Shown here: piece by piece, positions 23,564 to 32,646 of the stretch
Numbering within the stretch: position 1 is the first letter of the stretch
How the letters are laid out: each line of letters starts with the position of its first letter
Assembly (NCBI GenBank): GCA_040388785.1
Contig: JAZKBD010000008.1
Coordinates: forward strand, 85,670 to 149,669
Direction of reading: 5' to 3'
From: 66-474 sp040388785
GTDB taxonomy: Bacteria; Pseudomonadota; Gammaproteobacteria; Xanthomonadales; Rhodanobacteraceae
DNA: 64,000 nt
The notes under the pieces: model-generated
Told to the model about the DNA's origin: nothing
The model's input: the letters and a program-made list of their open reading frames with translations, nothing else
Databases searched by the model: none
Translations under genes and position numbers: made by a program

Positions 23564-24282
23564 TCAGGGACGATCGCATAGTCTCGCATGCAGCGTTTTG
23601 CGGGTTTCGCGCAAGGCCTTGGCAAACCCGTCCATCGCCGCGTCGACACGACCGCCGTCGGTGCCGGAAGCCAGCGCGTCGTGCAGCACGCCGCACGCGC
23701 GCGCCAGCGCGGTGGCGCCGCAGAAACCGCAGGAGGCCAGCAGGCGATGCAGGGTCGAACGCAGCGCCTGCGGATCATCGGCGCTGCGGTCGAACTCGTC
23801 TTGGATTCGCGGCAGCTCCTGCTCGGCGAACAGGCGCCGCAGGCGTTCGACCGCCGATTGCGAACCGCAGGCGCGCAAGGCGTTGTCATCGTCGAGTGCG
23901 TTCGCCTCGCAACCGAACTGCGCCAACACGGCGCGCAGCACTGCGAATGAAACCGGCTTGGGCAACACCTGCGCGAAACCCGCCGCCAGCAACATCGTCC
24001 TGGCGCTGTCGGGTTCGGNNNNNNNNNNAGCGCCGGCGGAACGGCGCTGCCGGCATCGATCCGCAGCGCCGCCAGCACCGCCTCGCCGTTCATGCCGGGC
24101 AGGTTGTGATCGAGGATGAGCAAGTCCCAGTAGCCGCGGCGCGCCTGGGCGAGGGCGCTCGGGCCGTCGGCGCAAGCGGTGGGTTCGCCCCCGCAGGCGC
24201 GGATGGCTTCGCAGAGGAACTCCCGGCTGATCGCGTCGTCCTCGGCCAGAAGCACCCGGAAGCGAGCCGCTTCCTTGTCCAT
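23564..24282 (-). CDS. response regulator receiver fused to Hpt domain (interrupted by an assembly gap)
   Basis: Two pieces separated by 10 N form one protein of about 240 residues. The N-terminal piece is a receiver domain: RVLLAEDDAISREFL with the acidic pair, and LLILDHNLPGMNGEAV with the phosphoacceptor Asp. After the gap the frame resumes as ARTMLLAAGFAQVLPKPVSF, giving the conserved Lys. The C-terminal part resembles a histidine phosphotransfer domain, with candidate His in TLHRLLASCGFCGATALA. The two sides are in different frames over 10 N, so the real gap length differs. ATG 24282 is preferred over 24294. It would relay phosphate from a hybrid kinase not found here. Confidence 0.78.
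24019..24028. other. assembly gap (10 N) in the response regulator gene
   Basis: Ten N separate two halves of a receiver domain. Roughly four residues are missing by comparison with a normal receiver, but the reading frame requires a length other than exactly 10. Confidence 0.95.
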
Positions 24283-24396
24283 GGCTTGTCCCATTGGCGA
24301 ACCCGTGCAACGGCCTGCGCATGCCGTCGGTTTCCTTAGCTACCGTTCGGGCACGGGCTGGCACAATCAGGTTCAGTGTCATTGAAAAGGACAGTC

Positions 24397-26427
24397 GTGG
24401 CAAGTTGGCGCCAGGGCCTGGTAGCTGCGTGCTTGATGCTGGCGTGTGCGTGCGCGCAGGCCGCCGTGCAGATGCAGGCGGCGACGCTCACGTTGCCGGG
24501 CATGCAACTGGCCAAGGTCAATGCCGAGGCGTCGCTCGGCCCTGACGGCAAGCCGGTGCTGCGCATCGAGGCCGCCAAGGCGTCCATTCCCTCGCTGGGC
24601 TGGCACGACGTCGCCCTCAGCCTGCAGGGCGAGCCGCAGCGGGCCGACGGCAGCGCCTGGAAATTCGTAGGCCATGTCGCCACGCAAAAGGCGCCGGGCA
24701 ATGCGCTGGCGAACGCCGATCTCACGATCCTCTACGACGGCGCCGGTGGCACCATGCAAGTCGACGTGGTGCAGGGCAAGAGCAGCCTCAACGCGCAACT
24801 GCCGCTCGACCAGCCCTCGCACCTGCAGGTGAAACTGGCCGCGATCCCGCTGGCATGGCTGAAGGGCCTGCTGGCCGCGGCATGGCCCGACGGCAGGCTC
24901 AACGGCGGAACGCTGGACGGCAACGTGGCGCTGGACCTGGCCCAGGACGACACACGGGCATCGGGCCGCATCGCGGTCAGCGACGCCGATCTCGACAGCA
25001 AAAGCGGCACGATGGCGGCGCAGAAGCTCGGCGCGGAAGGCAACTTCCGGATCGACACCGGGCCGGCGACGGTGACCGTGATGTGGGACGGCCAGTTGCA
25101 CGGCGGGCAACTGCTGCTTGGCCCGTTGTACGCGCAGTTGCCGCAGAATCCCGTCGGCCTGCATGTGGCGGGCAGCCTCGGACCCGCGGGCATTGCACTG
25201 GATTCGCTTGATTTCGACGACTCCGACGCGCTCCGCGTGTCGGGCAGCATCGGCTTCGATCGCCATGGCACGCTCGACAAACTCGCGCTGCGCCACTTCG
25301 CGGCCACGCTGCCCGCCGCCTACACGCGCTACGGCACCACCCTAGTGCGCAGCCTGACCGGATTCGATTCGCTCACGACTTCCGGCAGCATCAGCGGTTC
25401 GTTCGATCTCGACGACAAGGGGCCGCACGTCATCGATCTCGTGGCGAAGGGCGTCTCGCTCGACAGCCATGGCGGCGGCTTGGCGGTGGCCGGTTTCGAC
25501 GGCGGCATCGACTGGCGCGCGGGCGCAACCCGGCCGGCGACGCAGTTGAAGTGGAATGCGCTTTCGCTCTACCGGCTGATCTTCGGTCCCGCCAGTTTCG
25601 GCCTGAAGGATGACGGCGGCGCGCTGGCCTTGCGCGCGCCCGTCGACGTCGACCTGTTCGGCGGCAGCTTCCAGGTGGCGCGGTTCGAGTGGCGTCCCGA
25701 CGAAGCGAAGTCGCAGCGCCTGTCCGCGGCGTTCTCGGTCAGCAACGTCGATGTGAACCAGTTGTGCACGGCGCTCGGCTGGCCCGCGTTCGGCGGCAAG
25801 CTCGGCGGCGCGGTGCCGGATCTTGTTTATCGCGGCGACAACCTGGTGTTCGGCGGCGGCCTTTCGCTCAACGCCTTCGGCGGATCCGTGAGCGTCACCA
25901 ACCTGAGCATGCAGCACCCGTTCGGCAACACGCCGGAACTTGCCGCCGACGTCGACATGGATCAACTCGATCTTGCGCAGCTCACCGGCGTGTTCGGGTT
26001 CGGACAGATCACCGGGCGGATGGACGGCGACATCCACGGGCTCAAGCTGGTCGGCTGGAAGCCGGTGACGTTCGACGCCGACCTGACCGCCAACGGCGGC
26101 GGCAAGATCAGCCAGAACGCCATCAAGAGCCTCACCGAAGTCGGCGGTGGCGGCATCGCCGGCGGCTTGCAGGGCATGGCGCTGCGGCTGTTCAAGACTT
26201 TTGGTTATTCCCGGATCGGCTTGAGCTGCAAACTGGCGAAGGGCGTGTGCAGCATGGGCGGCATTTCGCCCGAGCCGAACGCGGGTGGCAACGGCTACAC
26301 GATCGTGGAAGGCAGCGGTTTGCCGCGCATCACCGTGATCGGGCACGAGCGCTCGGTGGATTGGGTGACGCTGGTCAGCCGCCTGAAGTCGGTGACGGAA
26401 GGCAACGCCACGCCGGTGATCGACTGA
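24397..26427 (+). CDS. ydbH: YdbH-like intermembrane bridge protein (AsmA-like superfamily)
   Basis: A long periplasmic protein of about 676 residues. It has an N-terminal signal (LVAACLMLACACAQA), extended beta-rich repeats, and a C-terminal region typical of YdbH: GGGKISQNAIKSLTEVGGGGIAGGLQGM...LFKTFGYSRIGLSCKLAKGVCSMGG. YdbH joins TamB and YhdP in phospholipid transport to the outer membrane. The start GTG 24397 is preferred because AAAAGG lies 6 bases upstream; GTG 24376 would put extra residues before the signal. A YdbL-type lipoprotein gene follows, as in E. coli, but no separate ynbE gene is visible in the 122-bp gap. Confidence 0.75.
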   Translation: MASWRQGLVAACLMLACACAQAAVQMQAATLTLPGMQLAKVNAEASLGPDGKPVLRIEAAKASIPSLGWHDVALSLQGEPQRADGSAWKFVGHVATQKAPGNALANADLTILYDGAGGTMQVDVVQGKSSLNAQLPLDQPSHLQVKLAAIPLAWLKGLLAAAWPDGRLNGGTLDGNVALDLAQDDTRASGRIAVSDADLDSKSGTMAAQKLGAEGNFRIDTGPATVTVMWDGQLHGGQLLLGPLYAQLPQNPVGLHVAGSLGPAGIALDSLDFDDSDALRVSGSIGFDRHGTLDKLALRHFAATLPAAYTRYGTTLVRSLTGFDSLTTSGSISGSFDLDDKGPHVIDLVAKGVSLDSHGGGLAVAGFDGGIDWRAGATRPATQLKWNALSLYRLIFGPASFGLKDDGGALALRAPVDVDLFGGSFQVARFEWRPDEAKSQRLSAAFSVSNVDVNQLCTALGWPAFGGKLGGAVPDLVYRGDNLVFGGGLSLNAFGGSVSVTNLSMQHPFGNTPELAADVDMDQLDLAQLTGVFGFGQITGRMDGDIHGLKLVGWKPVTFDADLTANGGGKISQNAIKSLTEVGGGGIAGGLQGMALRLFKTFGYSRIGLSCKLAKGVCSMGGISPEPNAGGNGYTIVEGSGLPRITVIGHERSVDWVTLVSRLKSVTEGNATPVID

Positions 26428-26549
26428 CGCGCGGGCGGCATTCACGATTTGCATGCAAGCCACCGCCGAAACTTCGCTGCCGCACCGCCGTGTAAACTCC
26501 CGAAACCGTCGCCGGCCATGACATCACCTTTGCACCCTGGAGATTCCTG

Positions 26550-27176
26550 ATGCGCAAGCCCCTGTTTGCAGTCGCCGCCACGCTCGCGTTGTTGGCGGGC
26601 TGCGTGACCATCAACGTGTACTTCCCGGCCGCGGCCGCGCAGAAGGCTGCGGACCAGGTCATCAGCAACATCATGGGACCCGCCAGCGGAAGTTCCGCAC
26701 CCGCGCCCGCGAGCAGCACGCCGCCGCCGTCTTCGGGCGTCAGCGATCCGTCGCAGCAACAGCCGCTCGCGATGCGCGTCCTGGATGCGTTGATCCCGAC
26801 AGCAAGTGCCGCGGAGCCGCCGGCGAATCTGGACGTCCAGACGCCCGCGATCGAAGCCATCGAAGCGCGCATGCGCAGCCGGTTCCATGCAACGCTCAAA
26901 GGCCTGTTCGAATCCGGCGCCGTCGGCCTGACCCACAACGGCGACGTGGCGATGCGCGATGCCTCGAAGGTTCCGCTGGCACAGCGCGCGCAGGCGACCC
27001 AGGCCGTCGCCGCCGAAAACACCGACAGGGCGGACCTGTACAAGCAGATCGCGATCGCCAACGGCCACCCCGAATGGGCGCAACGCATGCGCGAGTCCTT
27101 CGCCACGCAGTGGATCAGTCGCGCCCACAGCGGCTGGTACTACCAGGACGCGCCGGGGACCTGGCAACGAAAGTGA
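26550..27176 (+). CDS. ydbL: YdbL family (DUF1318) lipoprotein
   Basis: A 208-residue protein with a lipoprotein signal (LALLAGC, Cys18) directly followed by VTINVYFPAAAAQKAADQVI, a Pro/Ser linker, and a C-terminal DUF1318 domain (AENTDRADLYKQIAIANGHPEWAQRMRESFATQWISRAHSGWYYQD). In E. coli YdbL is a soluble periplasmic chaperone of the YdbH-YnbE bridge. Here the lipobox and the VTINVYFP strand could combine the YnbE-like outer-membrane anchor and YdbL in one polypeptide; that is inference from layout. Confidence 0.82.
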   Translation: MRKPLFAVAATLALLAGCVTINVYFPAAAAQKAADQVISNIMGPASGSSAPAPASSTPPPSSGVSDPSQQQPLAMRVLDALIPTASAAEPPANLDVQTPAIEAIEARMRSRFHATLKGLFESGAVGLTHNGDVAMRDASKVPLAQRAQATQAVAAENTDRADLYKQIAIANGHPEWAQRMRESFATQWISRAHSGWYYQDAPGTWQRK

Positions 27177-27191
27177 GTGCAGGATGCACTC

Positions 27192-27270
27192 ATCCCGTGC
27201 CGGCCATGGATGGCCGATGACACGGGATCCAGAGTGGTGATGTCCTCATCCCGGCCAGCACCGGGATGTG
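27192..27270. repeat. dispersed hairpin repeat between ydbL and degV
   Basis: ATCCCGTG (27192-27199) pairs with CACGGGAT (27221-27228); inside lies GGCCATGGATGGCC (27202-27215), itself nearly palindromic. A second dyad, ATCCCGG...CCGGGAT, follows up to about 27270. The same core occurs at 23491 and, inverted, at 15766 and 15864. The 223-bp gap 27177-27399 holds nothing else recognisable. Confidence 0.6.
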
Positions 27271-27399
27271 CGAATGAGCCGGGAACAGCACTGCGATCCA
27301 CCGCCAGCGCATGGTGCCGGCCGCTGGTGCAGAAGTGCGCCGCTTCACAATATCCGCCGCCGCCGCAGCGCATGATCCCGTGACGTTGTGGGGGATGAC

Positions 27400-28344
27400 A
27401 TGCGAATCGGCCTCATGGTGGACGCGACTTGCGATCTTCCGCGCAAGTTCATCGACGATCACCAGATCATCATCCTGCCGATCACGATCAGGATCGACGA
27501 GCACACCTTCGTCGATGTGCACGATCCTGACGCAACGGAAAGTTATTGCCAAGGTGAGATCGGCAAGCGCGGGCATGCGGCCGAAACCGCGCCGCTTTCC
27601 GTGGACGAGATTCGCGAACTGTTCCTCGGCAAGCTGGTGCTGGATTACGACGCGGTGTTCTGCCTCACCGTAACTTCGACGCGCAGCCCGATCTTCGCCA
27701 ACGCGACGCAGGCGAGTTTCGCGATCCTTGGCGCGTACCGGCCGGTGCGCCAGGCCGCGGGCAACCATTCGCCGTTCCTGATGCGCGTCATCGACAGCAA
27801 GAGCCTGTTCGCGGGGCAGGGCGTCGGCGCGATCGAGGCCACGCGCCTGATCGCGGCGGATGCAGGTCCCGGACCGATCCGCGAACGGCTTGCCGAAGTC
27901 GCCGCGCAAACCTACGCCTACATGCTGCCGCGCGATCTGCACTACCTGCGCGCGCGTGCACGCGGAAAAGGCGATCGCAGCGTCGGACTGTTGAGCGCGA
28001 CGCTCGGTACGGCACTCGACATCAAGCCCATCCTGCAATGTTTCCAGGGCGAAACCAGGCCCGTCGCCAAGGCACGCGGCTTCGAACACGGCGCGGAAAT
28101 GCTGTTCGCCCACGCCGCGCGTGCCGTGAAACGCGGACTGCTGCTGCCCGCGCTGTGCGTCAGCTACGGCGGCAATCTGGCAGAGCTGGAAGCATTGCCG
28201 GGGTACGCCGGACTGGTCGAAGCCTGCAACGAAGCGGACGTCACGCTTTGCCGCAGCATCATGAGCATCACCGGCATGGTCAATGTCGGCACCGGAGCGA
28301 TCAGTCTCGGCTATGCCGCGGCGGCGGACGACCTGGCGTTCTGA
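27400..28344 (+). CDS. DegV family fatty-acid-binding protein
   Basis: A 314-residue two-domain DegV protein. The N-terminal MRIGLMVDATCDLPRKFIDDHQIIILPITI, FLGKLVLDYDAVFCLTVTSTRSPIFANATQAS, MRVIDSKSLFAGQGV and, near the C-terminus, MVNVGTGAISLGY follow the family. DegV/FakB proteins hold a single fatty acid and in Gram-positives present it to a kinase; the role in proteobacteria is unclear. ATG 27400 has GGGGG about 5 bases upstream. Confidence 0.87.
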   Translation: MRIGLMVDATCDLPRKFIDDHQIIILPITIRIDEHTFVDVHDPDATESYCQGEIGKRGHAAETAPLSVDEIRELFLGKLVLDYDAVFCLTVTSTRSPIFANATQASFAILGAYRPVRQAAGNHSPFLMRVIDSKSLFAGQGVGAIEATRLIAADAGPGPIRERLAEVAAQTYAYMLPRDLHYLRARARGKGDRSVGLLSATLGTALDIKPILQCFQGETRPVAKARGFEHGAEMLFAHAARAVKRGLLLPALCVSYGGNLAELEALPGYAGLVEACNEADVTLCRSIMSITGMVNVGTGAISLGYAAAADDLAF

Positions 28345-28379
28345 CGCGGGCGACTTGACACATCTGGCAAGATGCGCGG

Positions 28380-29690
28380 ATGGGCAATCCGCGCGACATC
28401 ACCTTCGAAGCTCGCATCGACGACCTTTCCCACGACGGCCGTGGTGTCGCGCGCGTCGACGGCAAGACCGTGTTCGTGGCCGATGCGCTGCCGGGCGAGC
28501 GCGTGCGCGCGAGGCGGGTGCGCAAGCACCGGAATTTCAACGAAGCGCGGGCGGAGGAAATCCTCGAGGCTTCGCCCGACCGCGTGCCGCCTCGCTGCGC
28601 GCATTTCGGTGTGTGCGGCGGCTGCGTGCTGCAACATCTCACGCCGGCTGCGCAGATCGCTGCCAAGCAGAACGTGCTGGCGCAGAACTTCGCGCGCATC
28701 GGCCATGTCGAGCCTGCGCGCTGGCTGGCGCCGCTGACCGCGGACGTCTGGGCTTACCGGAGGCGTGCGCGTTTGTCGGTCAAGCACGTGCCGAAGAAAG
28801 GCAGGACGCTGGTCGGATTCCGCGAACGCGATCCACGTTTCGTCGCGGATCTCGCGCATTGCGACGTGCTGGATCCGGCGCTGGGCGAAAAGCTCGACGC
28901 GCTCGGCGCGCTATTGAACGACATGGAAGGTGCGGCATCGATTCCGCAGATCGAGTTTTCGGCGGGCGATGCGGCGCGCATCCTGGTGTTCCGGCATCTG
29001 CAAGCGTTGTCGGCCCCCGATCGGGAAAAGCTTGCAGCCTTCGGGCGCGAGCACGGTTTCGCGATCCTGCTGCAGCCCGGCGGAACCGACAGCGTGCATG
29101 CGCTGGAGCCGGGCGGCATCGATCTGCACTATGCGTTGCCGGAATACGGATTGAAGCTGGCCTTCGCGCCGCTCGATTTCGTGCAGGTCAACGCGCGCAT
29201 CAACCAGAAGATGATCGCGCACGCGCTGGCGCTGTTGCAGCCCGGCGAGCAGGATCGCGTGCTCGACCTGTTCTGCGGGCTGGGCAATTTCAGCTTGCCG
29301 ATCGCACGCACGGCAGGTCGCGTGTGCGGCGTGGAAGGCGACGCGGGTCTGGTCGAACGCGCGCGCATGAACGCGGCCGCCAACGGCATCGCCAATGCGG
29401 AGTTCCATCTCGGCGATCTCGCGGGCGAGGTGCGCGGCAGCGCTTGGGCGCGCGCGGAATGGGATCTGATGCTGCTCGATCCGCCGCGCAGCGGCGCCGA
29501 AGGCTTGCTGCAGCAGTTGCCCGGAAAATCGGTACGGCGCGTGGTGTACGTTTCGTGCCATCCAGCTTCGCTGGCACGCGATGCCGGCCTGTTGGTGCGC
29601 ACGCACGGTTTCAAGTTGCAAGCCGCCGGTGTGATGGACATGTTTCCGCACACCGCGCACGTCGAATCCATCGCGCTGTTCGAGCGCTGA
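28380..29690 (+). CDS. rlmD: 23S rRNA (uracil1939-C5)-methyltransferase RlmD
   Basis: A 436-residue rRNA methyltransferase. An N-terminal TRAM domain (EARIDDLSHDGRGVARVDGKTVFVADALPGERV) is followed by the 4Fe-4S cysteines in PPRCAHFGVCGGCVLQHL, then the SAM-binding domain (DRVLDLFCGLGNFSLPIAR) and the catalytic Cys in VVYVSCHPASLARD, with Glu in the C-terminal AHVESIALFER. All landmarks of RlmD (RumA) are present. Confidence 0.94.
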   Translation: MGNPRDITFEARIDDLSHDGRGVARVDGKTVFVADALPGERVRARRVRKHRNFNEARAEEILEASPDRVPPRCAHFGVCGGCVLQHLTPAAQIAAKQNVLAQNFARIGHVEPARWLAPLTADVWAYRRRARLSVKHVPKKGRTLVGFRERDPRFVADLAHCDVLDPALGEKLDALGALLNDMEGAASIPQIEFSAGDAARILVFRHLQALSAPDREKLAAFGREHGFAILLQPGGTDSVHALEPGGIDLHYALPEYGLKLAFAPLDFVQVNARINQKMIAHALALLQPGEQDRVLDLFCGLGNFSLPIARTAGRVCGVEGDAGLVERARMNAAANGIANAEFHLGDLAGEVRGSAWARAEWDLMLLDPPRSGAEGLLQQLPGKSVRRVVYVSCHPASLARDAGLLVRTHGFKLQAAGVMDMFPHTAHVESIALFER

Positions 29691-29755
29691 CGCGGCTCAC
29701 GCCGCCTACACGCGGGCGACGAAATCATGCGCGGGACGCACGGAAGGACCGAAGC

Positions 29756-30307
29756 ATGGACGCCGACAAACTCCTTGCCGACAGCGCGGTGCTGGTCATC
29801 GATGTCATCAACGACTTCGCCTTTTCAGGCAGTGACCAGCTGCTGCCGCAGATGGACGGCGTCGTGCGCGCGATTGATGCGCTGCGTCGTCGTGCCGACG
29901 CATTGCAGCGTCCCGTCATCCACGTCAACGACAACTTCGGGCGCTGGCGTTCCAACTTCGACCAGGTCATCGAGTATTGCCAACGCGAGGGTGCGCCCGG
30001 TGCGATCATCACGGAACGGCTCAGGCCACGGGGCACCGATTACTTCGTGCTGAAACCGGGACAATCCGGCTTCTACCAGACGCCGCTGCCGGCGCTGCTG
30101 CGGCACCTGAAGGTTTCGAACCTGGTGTTGACGGGCGTCGCGGGCGACCAGTGCGTATTGGCCACCGCGATGGACGCGCACATCCGCGACTTCGGCCTGT
30201 GGGTGCCCGAAGACGCGACGGCGTCCATCACGCCCCGGCGCAACCGGCGTGCGCTCGACCACATCGCCGAAGTGCTGGGCGGGAGCATCACGCCGGTGCC
30301 GGGTTGA
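29756..30307 (+). CDS. isochorismatase-like cysteine hydrolase
   Basis: A 183-residue hydrolase with the family triad visible: Asp16 in AVLVIDVINDF, Lys100 in DYFVLKPGQSGFYQTPL, and Cys133 in LTGVAGDQCVLATAMDAHIRDF. Members hydrolyse isochorismate, nicotinamide or related amides; the substrate cannot be set from sequence. AAGGA precedes the ATG at 29756. The next gene is convergent and starts a lower-GC patch. Confidence 0.87.
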   Translation: MDADKLLADSAVLVIDVINDFAFSGSDQLLPQMDGVVRAIDALRRRADALQRPVIHVNDNFGRWRSNFDQVIEYCQREGAPGAIITERLRPRGTDYFVLKPGQSGFYQTPLPALLRHLKVSNLVLTGVAGDQCVLATAMDAHIRDFGLWVPEDATASITPRRNRRALDHIAEVLGGSITPVPG

Positions 30308-30351
30308 GACAGATATGCGTGGCTGGGTGAACTCGTAGGTGCTTGTAGCTT

Positions 30352-30738
30352 TCAGCGTATCGCAGCGCGCGACGGCCGTGCGAGGAAGACTGCTAGCTCA
30401 AAGATTATCAAGTAGAACACGAAAAAGAATACGGTGCCGTAGAGTGCGTTTGCAATGTTGCCCCAGCCGATGAATTGTAACTGCAGCACTCCCGCGTTCG
30501 TGGGAAATACGTAATTAGGGCTGGGCGGAATTGCCATTGCCATCGCGGCTAAGGCGCCGCAGGCAATAGCGATAGGCTTGGCAGTCAGAAAAACGAATGT
30601 ACACAAGATCACCCAGACCGTGATCAAAAACAGCAAATTTATGCTGCCTAGTAGCGGTAGCATGATGACTTGTGGAATGACCGAAATCAGGAAAAGCAGT
30701 CCCAAGAGCCAGTAATGTTTTTGAGTGCCGTTACGCAT
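30352..30738 (-). CDS. four-helix membrane protein, candidate immunity protein
   Basis: A 128-residue protein made almost wholly of hydrophobic segments (about four membrane helices: LLGLLFLISVIPQVIMLPLL, LLFLITVWVILCTFVFLT, IAIACGALAAMAMAI and TVFFFVFYLIIFELAVFLA). No family recognised. Base composition is visibly poorer in GC than the surroundings. It lies 68 bp downstream of the orphan Rhs tip on the same strand, which is where the immunity gene of an Rhs toxin would be; that role is inferred only from position. Confidence 0.6.
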   Translation of the reverse strand: MRNGTQKHYWLLGLLFLISVIPQVIMLPLLGSINLLFLITVWVILCTFVFLTAKPIAIACGALAAMAMAIPPSPNYVFPTNAGVLQLQFIGWGNIANALYGTVFFFVFYLIIFELAVFLARPSRAAIR

Positions 30739-30806
30739 CAGTGTGTATTGTTAATGTCATTCTGGGACACCGGTATGCACGCGTTGTCGATCGTGTTGGC
30801 GAAGGG

Positions 30807-31466
30807 TTAGAATTTCCCCTGCAAAGGTGCGAGACCTTCACCAACGTTTTGAATCGTCGCGGCTCCGTTTCCGGTTGTCACGATCCGTGCTGCGTAGCCG
30901 GGAAACAACGGATGACCGGGAAGGATCACATTGACCACGATCGTATTGTTTTGGTACGTCTCGTGTAGGATTCGACCGGGCTCGCCTTGACTTTCCCACC
31001 ATACCCAAGAACCCGTTGGTCGGCGAAGCGTTGTTAGGTGTCCCATTCTGCGAAGCGGGCTTGTCCACGCCCGGTGTGGGATCGTTCACGACCGTCTGCC
31101 GCAATGCGTTAGCAAGGTGAGCCGAACCGGGTCCGGCTGACACCCCGATGTCGTAATGGTGATAGTTGCTTTCGCTCGAATTGATGTGAGCCGGAAAGCC
31201 CGTGGGCGCCGGAAATGAGAACTTCACTGGTATATGACTGCCCGTCACCATCACGCTGCAATTGACCTGTTTGACGACACGGTGGTGCAATCGCGGCCGT
31301 CCGAATCGATGTTCTTGTAAGGGTTGTCGTTGGCATACCAGTACCGATTGAGGTTGACCCCCGTCGTCGTGTCGGCAGCAACTGGATCGACAGAGAGGAA
31401 CCGTGCGGAAGCGGTGGTACCTGCAAGCACCAGCGCTGGTGCAATCGAAGCCTTGTTCGGTATCAT
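30807..31466 (-). pseudogene. orphan Rhs core fragment with C-terminal tip domain (frame broken twice)
   Basis: The segment begins at ATG 31466, overlapping the upstream stop as ATGA, with GGAGGG as ribosome-binding site. It encodes the end of an Rhs repeat-associated core: ARFLSVDPVAADTTTGVNLN, RYWYANDNPYKNIDSDGRD. It then shifts frame near 31280-31295 into KQVNCSVMVTGSHIPVKFSF...HHYDIGVSAGPGSAHLANAL, and again near 31000-31015 into GSWVWWESQGEPGRILHETY...NVGEGLAPLQGKF. Rhs proteins carry a variable toxic tip after this core. Without the large Rhs shell this is an orphan cassette; the frame breaks may be real decay or assembly indels. Confidence 0.7.
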
Positions 31467-32364
31467 TTCTGGCCCTCCCTGCGGGCTTTTTCACGCGCGA
31501 CGCTTTGAAGGTAGATAGTCTTGTCGGCTGCAGTTTCGGGTTCCCATCCCAATGACTCTGCACGGTTCACCCAGTAAGAATTCTGGCGACTCATCCAGGT
31601 TGCCGCCTGAGCTTCCGCCTGCGGAATATTCTTGGGATCGGGGATACCGATCCAGGTAGCGTTGTTTGAACAGATCGTAGTAGCCATCGGCCATGTAGAT
31701 CATCGCCGACGTGTCCTTGGAATTCGCTCCCAAAGCCATGCCGGCGACCTCGATGATCTTTTGAGGATCGCGTCGGCCGTAGGAGGCCATCAATGGCTCC
31801 AGCAGAGCGGCGACCGCCTCTTTCGGAGCGAGTGGGCAGAGATAGATGCCGTTCTTGAGAGCGGCCGGCGAGATGCTCAGCTTGCGCCTGTAGAAAGCGT
31901 CGTTGACGACGATGCCCGAGGTAGCTTCGATGTCCAGCCACTCACCTCGATCATCGCGGAACTTCACGAGCAAGTGTCGGTCCCGCCGCCAGGGTGNNNN
32001 NNNNNNCAGCCCTAGCTTTTCAGCGAGGATCGCAACCAACGTCGGCATGGTCGTACAGTTGACCTTGCGGGTCTTCAAATAGGTTGCGAGCAGCTTGTTG
32101 TGGAAGTCGCGACCGAGCGGATCGTTCAAGTCATAACTGAATGACCGGTCACCATTCCAAGAGCCCTTCCCATAAAGCGTGGAGAGCAGTGTGATGACCT
32201 TGTCTCGAACCGTCGGACGGGCGGGCAACCGACCGCGCACAGTGCTCGCCCCAATGATCCAGTTGGCGCGCGACAGATTCATTATCGATTGTTGGATCGC
32301 TCACGTGATCAATCGTCAACTTCGCGTATTCGAGGCTGACGCTACCCGCAGGGGCATCAATCAA
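31463..32364 (-). pseudogene. transglutaminase-like (Transglut_core2/SirB1-type) protein, frame broken
   Basis: Pieces in different frames join into one protein: SLEYAKLTIDHVSDPTIDNESV, then (break at the GGGG near 32245) ASTVRGRLPARPTVRDKVIT, FSYDLNDPLGRDFHNKLL, the Cys motif KVNCTTMPTLVAILAEKLGL, a 10-N gap, then HLLVKFRDDRGEWLDIEATSG with His and Asp of the triad, and after another break near 31640, PDPKNIPQAEAQAATWMSRQ...AREKARREGQK. A stretch reading TLAAGPT in yet another frame next to the gap suggests one more indel. The likely start is a TTG at 32364. It is coupled to the downstream Rhs fragment. Domain assignment is fair; integrity is unknown. Confidence 0.65.
31997..32006. other. 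assembly gap (10 N) in the transglutaminase-like gene
   Basis: Ten N interrupt the region between the catalytic Cys and His segments; true length unknown. Confidence 0.95.
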
Positions 32365-32646
32365 AGCGGATGCGGCTTAAATGTGTTTGCTCAGGGAGAT
32401 TCAAAAGGCTGCGAGTGCAGCGGATGCAGATGGTCCTTGGACACCGCTGCGGCATGGGCCGTTTGAAGATGATCCATTGCCGCCGCCGCTGTGGGCGTCG
32501 GCGAGCGCCTGGTTGGTGTTCGCGTATTGATTGTGCTGTGGCTGTTCGTGCGACCACGCAGGCCGTGGCAGCGGCGCGGCGCGGCGCGGATTGAAAGTGT
32601 TTCGCAAGGGATGACGTGCTGCGACCGGCGACGCTACATTGCCTGC

